Positions 31,557 through 36,687 of a stretch of 36,687 bases of DNA are shown one piece after another. Every line of letters begins with the position of its first letter. The stretch's first letter is position 1. A program made the translations under genes and the position numbers. Source of the DNA: Desulfacyla sp964522045 (GTDB taxonomy: Bacteria > Desulfobacterota > DSM-4660 > Desulfatiglandales > Desulfatiglandaceae); the NCBI GenBank assembly GCA_964522045.1, contig CAZFSF010000006.1, forward strand, positions 1 to 36,687, read 5' to 3'. The notes beneath the pieces are model-generated. The model did not search any database and had not been told where the DNA came from. It saw only the letters and a list, made by a program, of their open reading frames with translations.

Positions 31557-34148
31557 ATGTCTGCCTTTGAAGAACTTAAAGAATCGAGAAACCGGCTGAT
31601 CTCCCTGTTGCCGGCGTCTCAGGCTATGGGCGCCTTTCAGGCTGATCATACGGAGATCATGGATGAGTATTTCCGTGGAGGTCTCCAGGAGAGCGCAGCC
31701 GGTCACCGCCTTTTCTCCAAGAGGACCCCATTTGCCTTCGTAGCCGTGGGCGGTTACGGCAGAAAGGAGCTTTCTCTTCATTCAGATATTGACATCCTGA
31801 TCCTGTTTGGCTCCAAGATACCATCCTCAGCCAAAGGGCTGACAGAGGATATCCTTTATCCCTTATGGGACGTCGGCCTTGAGCTCGGGTATGGGACACG
31901 CACCATCAAGGATTGTCTGAGGCTTTCCAAGGATGATTTTGAAGTCCTCACCTCCATGATGGATGCCCGCTTCTTATGCGGTGATTCACCTCTGTTCCTT
32001 GATCTCATGGCCAATCTTCAAAAAAAAGTCGTCCCAAAAAGAAAAACAGCCTTTGGCAGATGGCTGGAAGACCTCTATCAGATCCGGATGGATACCAATG
32101 GGGATGCCAGCGCCGTCCTGGAGCCCAATCTTAAAGAGGGTATCGGGGGATTGAGGGACTACCACCATATCCTCTGGATAGCCAAGGCCTTTTTTGATCT
32201 TATGGCGCCAAGAGACTTAGAGTACTCGGGTCAGCTCACCCACAACGAATACCACAAGTTGAAAGACCACCTGGATTTCATCTATCAGGTGCGAAATCAT
32301 CTGCACCAGTTATCCGGCCGCAAAAACGACCGGCTGGACTTCGAATATCAGGAAAAAATCGCCCCGAGATTAGGCTACCAGGATCGCGACGATCTGTTGG
32401 CGGTCGAGGAATTCATGGGAGATCTCCACGCGTCTATGACCTCCATAAAGTCCTTGAACCGTGCCTTTGTCAGGGCCCACCTTCCCAAAGGGAGAAGCCT
32501 GGTGAAAGGAACCGAGCCATCTGATGTGGGCAAGGACCTTCGTTTTCACCAGGGAGAAATAGGATTCAAATCAGCAACGGACATCCTTTCAGATCCCCTC
32601 CTCCTGATGACGGTATTCGAACAGATTTCACGAACCAAGTATCCCCTTTCTATGGAGGCACGCAGACTGGTCACAGAGTTTCTGTCCCTCGTGGATGATG
32701 GCTTCCGAAGAGCGAGAAAGGCTGGCAGGAGTTTCTTAAACATCCTGAATAGTGCCAATGCCTTTGAGGTCCTGAACCAAATGCATGAGGTCGGTTTTTT
32801 GTCGGCCTTTATCCCTGAATTTGCGAAAATCAGCAACCGTGTTCAATTTGACGCCTACCACACCTTTCCGGTCGGCAGGCATTCCCTCGAAACGGTCAGG
32901 TGCTTAAAGGATATTCATTCCCATAAAGAGATGTTGCTCCTTGACATCTTTTTGGAACTCCCGGACCCTGAACCACTTTTCCTGGCAGCGCTTTTCCATG
33001 ATATCGGCAAAACCGGCACGGGGCATGCTGCCAGAGGTGCGGAGATAGCACGTAAAATTTTGAAACGTCTCAATTATTTTAAGGAAACCAGCGAAGAAGT
33101 CCTCTTCTTGATAAAACATCATCTTCTCCTTGCGGAAACCGCTACCCGCAGGGATCTCAGTGATGAAAAGGTGGTTGTGCAGTGCGCCCGCATCATCGGC
33201 AACCCTGAGAGGCTCCGCATGCTCTACCTGCTCACGTGGGCCGATTCCATGGCAACCGGCCCGAGGGCCTGGAACGATTGGATCGCCAATCTGGTCCAGG
33301 AACTCTTTTTCAAAGTCATCCACATCCTTGCACGGGGAGAGTTGGCAACCGTCGATGCCTCACAAAAGGTCCAGCAGACTATGGATCAAGTTCGTGAAGA
33401 AATGGCCTTGCAAGAGAAGGGCGTGGATCCGGATCCCTTTTTTGAGGTGATGTCACCAAGGTACCTCCTGTCCACCACGCCACGGGATATTGTTCGCCAT
33501 ATTGAAATGGTTCTGTGCACGAGGGAGCCGTCCAAGAAGGATGCAGGGGCTGTCTTCTCTTTTGATGCCAGGGAGAACCCTGCGGAGGATTGCTCTGAGA
33601 TAACGTTTTTGGCTAAAGACAGGCCAGGGCTGTTCGCGGATATGGCCGGCGTTCTGGCTCTGAACAGTGTCAACATCCTTTCCGCCGATATTTATACCTG
33701 GAGGGACGGGACCGCTCTCGATATCTTTAAGGCAACCAAACCCCTCGACCCCATTGACCCGGAAAGGACCTGGCAGAAGGTAAAGCGGGATCTGGAACGT
33801 ACTTTCGAAGGCAAGCTATCCTTGGCCTATCGCCTTGGACAGAAAAGAGCGACATCTGTTCTCTCCAATCATGAAAAACCCTCCCGCCCCCCTCAGGTCG
33901 TAATAGATAACAGTTCCTCTGACTTCTTTACCTTGATTGAGGTATTTGCAGATGACCGGGTGGGGCTCCTCCACCTTATTACAAAAACCCTGTTTGATCT
34001 CCTCTTAGATATCAGGATCGCCAAGATTGCCACAAAGGGCGATCAGATAGCGGATGTCTTTTATGTGCGTGATCTTGAAGGACAGAAGATCGCGGATGAA
34101 GAGCATCTGAAAGAGATTGAAGGGGCGCTACGTTACGAACTGACCTGA
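31557..34148 (+). CDS. glnD: PII uridylyltransferase/uridylyl-removing enzyme (second copy)
   Basis: 863 aa paralogue of the first GlnD. The nucleotidyltransferase motif AVGGYGRKELSLHSDIDILI is intact; the HD motif reads AALFHDIGKTGTGHAARGAEI, where the DHS of the first copy has become GHA; two ACT domains close the chain (KDRPGLFADMAGVLALNSV and FTLIEVFADDRVGLLHLI). It follows glnK closely, so each PII gene has its own GlnD. The altered residue near the HD site might weaken uridylyl removal; this is inference. No terminator is visible behind it. Confidence 0.93.
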   Translation: MSAFEELKESRNRLISLLPASQAMGAFQADHTEIMDEYFRGGLQESAAGHRLFSKRTPFAFVAVGGYGRKELSLHSDIDILILFGSKIPSSAKGLTEDILYPLWDVGLELGYGTRTIKDCLRLSKDDFEVLTSMMDARFLCGDSPLFLDLMANLQKKVVPKRKTAFGRWLEDLYQIRMDTNGDASAVLEPNLKEGIGGLRDYHHILWIAKAFFDLMAPRDLEYSGQLTHNEYHKLKDHLDFIYQVRNHLHQLSGRKNDRLDFEYQEKIAPRLGYQDRDDLLAVEEFMGDLHASMTSIKSLNRAFVRAHLPKGRSLVKGTEPSDVGKDLRFHQGEIGFKSATDILSDPLLLMTVFEQISRTKYPLSMEARRLVTEFLSLVDDGFRRARKAGRSFLNILNSANAFEVLNQMHEVGFLSAFIPEFAKISNRVQFDAYHTFPVGRHSLETVRCLKDIHSHKEMLLLDIFLELPDPEPLFLAALFHDIGKTGTGHAARGAEIARKILKRLNYFKETSEEVLFLIKHHLLLAETATRRDLSDEKVVVQCARIIGNPERLRMLYLLTWADSMATGPRAWNDWIANLVQELFFKVIHILARGELATVDASQKVQQTMDQVREEMALQEKGVDPDPFFEVMSPRYLLSTTPRDIVRHIEMVLCTREPSKKDAGAVFSFDARENPAEDCSEITFLAKDRPGLFADMAGVLALNSVNILSADIYTWRDGTALDIFKATKPLDPIDPERTWQKVKRDLERTFEGKLSLAYRLGQKRATSVLSNHEKPSRPPQVVIDNSSSDFFTLIEVFADDRVGLLHLITKTLFDLLLDIRIAKIATKGDQIADVFYVRDLEGQKIADEEHLKEIEGALRYELT

Positions 34149-34302
34149 CGGATCCTTCACACAAAAACCCCTCGTTGACTTCCAGGAATGACGTTTGTTG
34201 AAAGCGTTATATGGCTTTTGAGGAGGGATGGATGGCTCTCCCGCCTTTGCTTTGCTCCAGACGGGATTTCAGGCTCGTCAGTGGCCGACAGATCCGGCCC
34301 CA

Positions 34303-34494
34303 TTATCTTCGTGGGAGACTTTTTTTGTCAGGACTGAACTTGTGCTCACTGCCGCAGGTCTTGCACTTTACCCTATCGACAATTCCTTCCAGGTTGTGGA
34401 CAACAACCACGTGACTCAGCTCCAGCTTGCATCTGGTGCACCTCGTAACCAGGTCTTGAGCAACGGGTGTCCGATTTTTATCTTTTGTCATCAT
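34303..34494 (-). CDS. Zinc-ribbon protein, apparently truncated
   Basis: 63 aa: CTRCKLELSHVVVVHNLEGIV then VKCKTCGSEHKFSPDKK, with two CxxC pairs (C19, C22, C44, C47). I recognise a conserved deltaproteobacterial family of small proteins with this zinc ribbon and a longer C-terminal half. Here the frame stops soon after a run of seven A at the SPDKK codons; the alternative frame reads on (KKSPTKIMGPDLSATDEP...), so a frameshift or homopolymer error may have cut the gene. The usual C-terminal domain is not found before glnD. It is convergent with the second glnD. Function unknown. Confidence 0.55.
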   Translation of the reverse strand: MMTKDKNRTPVAQDLVTRCTRCKLELSHVVVVHNLEGIVDRVKCKTCGSEHKFSPDKKSLPRR

Positions 34495-34858
34495 TTTCCT
34501 TTCAGTAAATATAAAGTGCTTGTATCATGAAAAGTTAAAATATAAGATCCTGACTGCAAGCTCTGACTGTTGAAAAGAGAAGAGTAGGCCCCTTTTCACG
34601 TCCATCTTGGGGACCGTTCCTTATCCCGGGCCCCTACCATATCACCTGGACCGAAAAGCCTCAAACGCCTCTTTCCGGGACCCGCCATTCTCCTGATGGA
34701 CCTTGCCTGCGAGAAACCATAAGGAGAATCGCCGCCGGAGTCTCTCTTATGTTGAAATAATGCCATAATTTTGATAAAAGATCTCTATGGAAACCATGGA
34801 GAATTGGTGTAAACGAGATCCTTTTCATTATAAGGAAAGTGAATTTGAAAATTGTCTT
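34495..34858. other. Gene-free stretch before repeat copy C
   Basis: No believable ORF in about 360 bp. It contains an imperfect dyad CCATTCTCCTGATGG...CCATAAGGAGAATCG (about 34687-34731) and a small stem CTCTATGG-AAA-CCATGGAG (about 34784-34802). The S1-domain gene promoter should lie here, but I cannot pick one with confidence. Confidence 0.45.
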
Positions 34859-35035
34859 TAGTGTCCGAACGAAAACTAGGATTTTTTGTTCAGATCAAGC
34901 CTCCGGCCTGGAGGGCCTACGCCCCGGAAGGGAAGGTGAAAATTTAAACCGCAGGAATACATTGAGTATTTCGAGGATTAGAGTTTGAGCCTGACGCAGA
35001 TATGGGCGAAAAAGACAGTTTTCGTTCAGACGCTA
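34859..35035 (+). repeat. Structured intergenic element, copy C
   Basis: Arms TAGTGTCCGAACGAAAACT (34859-34877) and AGTTTTCGTTCAGACGCTA (35017-35035) pair with two mismatches, one of which is a G-T type; these arms are unrelated in sequence to those of copy B. The core is related: AAATTTAAA (34940-34948) pairs with TTAGAGTTT (34978-34986, G-T pairs), and AATAC-ATTGA-GTATT (34956-34970) is the small hairpin. An inserted GCCTCCGG module (34899-34928) resembles 14136-14165. It ends 19 bases before the S1-domain gene's ATG. Confidence 0.8.
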
Positions 35036-35054
35036 TTTAGGGGGATGAATAATC

Positions 35055-36533
35055 ATGTCTGATGATGTTTTGGAAGAAGCCGCCCAGGAACAACCAGAGG
35101 ATCAAACCGATGAAGAAGAGAGCTTTGCCGAGCTGTTTGAGTCCTATGCCGAAGGGATGAACGAAGATGTCCGCGTGGGAGACAAGGTCAAGGGGGCCAT
35201 TATCTCCATAGGCAGGGACAGTGTCTTTGTGGACACAGGGACAAGGACCGACGGCTTTGTGGAGAAAAGCGAACTTCTTGATGAGGAAGGGCAGTTCACC
35301 TTCAAGGAGGGGGATATCCTGGAGCTCTACGCGGTTGCCGTCACCGGCACAGAGATCAGGCTTTCCAAGGCCATTACCGGAATCGGGGGGGCGGAACTCC
35401 TGAGAGATGCCTTTGAAAACGCCATTCCGGTGGAGGGAAGGGTGAAGGCTGTGATCAAGGGAGGCTTTCAGGTGGAGGTGGTGCAGCGACGGGCCTTCTG
35501 TCCCATCAGTCAGATGGACCTGCGGTATGTGGAAACCCCCGAAGAATACATGGATCAGGCCTATGAATTTCTCATTACCGAATTTGATGAGGATGGCCGC
35601 AACATCGTCCTTTCCAGACGGAAGCTTTTGAACCGGGCCTTGGAAAAAGTGCGGGAATCCTTTTACGCAGGCCTGACGGTGGGCGACCTCATGGAGGGCC
35701 GGGTGACAAAACTCATGCCTTTCGGCGCCTTTGTGGAACTCACCCCCGGTGTGGAGGGGATGATCCACATCTCCGAACTGGGATGGTCCAGGGTGGAAAA
35801 CCCCGATGAAGTTATCCATGTGGGGGAATCGGTCCGGGTAAAGGTGATCGGCATGGAGCCCAGCGAAAAATCAGACCAGCTAAAGATCGCCCTCTCCATA
35901 AAACAGACCCTTGGGGACCCTTGGGAGACCGTGGACCAGCGATATAACGAGGGGGACACAGTCCCCGGGAAGGTGACCCGATGCCTCGATTTCGGCGCCT
36001 TTGTGGAGGTAGAGCCCGGTATTGAGGGGTTGGTGCATATCAGCGAAATGAGTTATAGACGTCGGATTTCAAAACCCGAAGATGTGGTTTCCCCCGGTGA
36101 ACAGGTCCAGGTGATGATCAAGGAGATGGACAAGGCCAAACGGAGGATCTCCCTGAGCATTCGGGATGTGGAGGGGGATCCGTGGGCAGGTGTGGCGGAA
36201 CGCTACCGGGTGGGTCAGTCCGTAAACGGGACGGTGGAAAAACAGGAAAACTTCGGGGTCTTTGTCTCCCTGGAACCGGGTGTGACCGCTCTTCTTCCAA
36301 AATCAACCCTAAGGGAGACCTCTAAACCGGTGGGGATCGAAAAAATGAGGCCCGGTGACCCCATCACGGTGGTGATCCAACGTATCAGTGCCGGGGAAAG
36401 GAAGATCACCGTTGGTCCCGGAGATGAAGGGGATGAGGGGGATTGGCGTAACTTTTCCTCGGGCAAGGGGGCTGCGGTAAGCTCTCTCGGTGAGAAACTC
36501 ATGGAGGCGCTTCAGTCGAAGAAGAAAAAATGA
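35055..36533 (+). CDS. S1-domain RNA-binding protein (ribosomal protein S1-like)
   Basis: 492 aa with an acidic N-terminal tail (to about residue 38) and five S1/OB repeats: GDKVKGAIISIGRDSVFVDTG, GRVKAVIKGGFQVEV, GRVTKLMPFGAFVELTPGVEGMIHISEL, GKVTRCLDFGAFVEVEPGIEGLVHISEM and GTVEKQENFGVFVSLEPGV. Repeats 3 and 4 are the most typical; the tail is basic (KKKK). It binds RNA and probably mRNA during translation initiation. A second S1 protein elsewhere is likely in this group, so I do not call it rpsA with certainty. AGGGGG (35039-35044) precedes ATG 35055 and touches the end of repeat copy C. Confidence 0.88.
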   Translation: MSDDVLEEAAQEQPEDQTDEEESFAELFESYAEGMNEDVRVGDKVKGAIISIGRDSVFVDTGTRTDGFVEKSELLDEEGQFTFKEGDILELYAVAVTGTEIRLSKAITGIGGAELLRDAFENAIPVEGRVKAVIKGGFQVEVVQRRAFCPISQMDLRYVETPEEYMDQAYEFLITEFDEDGRNIVLSRRKLLNRALEKVRESFYAGLTVGDLMEGRVTKLMPFGAFVELTPGVEGMIHISELGWSRVENPDEVIHVGESVRVKVIGMEPSEKSDQLKIALSIKQTLGDPWETVDQRYNEGDTVPGKVTRCLDFGAFVEVEPGIEGLVHISEMSYRRRISKPEDVVSPGEQVQVMIKEMDKAKRRISLSIRDVEGDPWAGVAERYRVGQSVNGTVEKQENFGVFVSLEPGVTALLPKSTLRETSKPVGIEKMRPGDPITVVIQRISAGERKITVGPGDEGDEGDWRNFSSGKGAAVSSLGEKLMEALQSKKKK

Positions 36534-36603
36534 TGACAAGGGCGCCAAGGTGGCCGGGGGAAGGATACTTCCCATTGAACAGGCACATACCTGGGAGGGA
36601 GGG

Positions 36604-36687
36604 ATGATGAGCATTCTGTTCGAACCGATGGCCATAAAGGGGATGGAACTGAAGAACCGCTTTGTCAGGTCGGCAACCTATGACGGT
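36604..36687 (+). CDS. Old Yellow Enzyme family NADH:flavin oxidoreductase, 3' truncated
   Basis: Only the first 28 codons are in the window: FEPMAIKGMELKNRFVRSAT, the N-terminus of the OYE/2,4-dienoyl-CoA reductase family barrel (KNRFVRSA segment). GGAGG stands five bases before ATG 36604 and eight before ATG 36607, so either can be the start. It lies 70 bp after the S1-domain gene on the same strand. Substrate unknown. Confidence 0.8.
   Translation, partial: MMSILFEPMAIKGMELKNRFVRSATYDG

Noticed and set aside
34228..34530. 100-codon plus-strand frame opposite the zinc-ribbon ORF
   Set aside because: Translation has low-complexity, motif-free content, whereas the opposite strand gives a clear CxxC protein.
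35037..35819. 260-codon minus-strand frame opposite the S1-domain gene
   Set aside because: Fully inside the S1-domain gene; His/Pro-rich shadow without motifs.

Overview
The window reads as a scaffold from a strictly anaerobic, sulfate-reducing Desulfobacterota (former Deltaproteobacteria) genome, probably a metagenome assembly because it carries a run of exactly 100 Ns at 4181-4280. The evidence is an ATP sulfurylase at the left edge, an MvhD-like hydrogenase subunit next to MetV and MetF (methylene-tetrahydrofolate reductase of the Wood-Ljungdahl type), a ferredoxin-fused split glutamate synthase, LL-diaminopimelate aminotransferase, and intergenic repeats of several kinds. This assignment is inference from gene content; there is no rRNA in the window.

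Layout. 1-6000: 3' part of sat with a strong terminator, then on the minus strand a HelY/Ski2-type helicase and a long acyl-CoA dehydrogenase, separated by the N gap. 6400-10700: GT2 glycosyltransferase and lipoyl synthase (plus), the archease-RtcB RNA-ligase pair (minus), and a small divergent Cys-rich protein. 10734-16250: a seven-gene minus-strand run read dapB, dapL, folK, small Cys/TM protein, transaldolase, lytic transglycosylase, PBP4-type carboxypeptidase, mostly diaminopimelate and peptidoglycan metabolism. 16583-18055: a CheD-HDOD fusion protein. 18857-29703: mvhD-like, metV, metF, a degenerate ferredoxin/GltS paralogue, a canonical ferredoxin/GltS FMN protein, a GATase-GXGXG glutamate synthase subunit, glnB, glnD. 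29975-34148: a sigma-54 promoter, then amtB, glnK and a second glnD. 34303-36687: a truncated zinc-ribbon ORF, an S1-domain (RpsA-like) protein, and the start of an Old Yellow Enzyme family gene.

How the genes work together. The right half is a nitrogen-assimilation island: ammonium uptake (AmtB), signalling (two PII proteins, each followed by its own GlnD), and glutamate synthesis by a glutamate synthase whose domains sit on separate proteins and which has no GltD reductase here. It is placed directly behind a tetrahydrofolate C1-reduction module.

The most unusual non-coding feature is a roughly 170-200 bp element present three times (6184-6351, 18635-18832, 34859-35035), always just upstream of a plus-strand gene and always in the same orientation. 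Its core is conserved, and its paired arms differ in sequence between copies B and C but still pair, which suggests a structured RNA or a hairpin-type mobile repeat.
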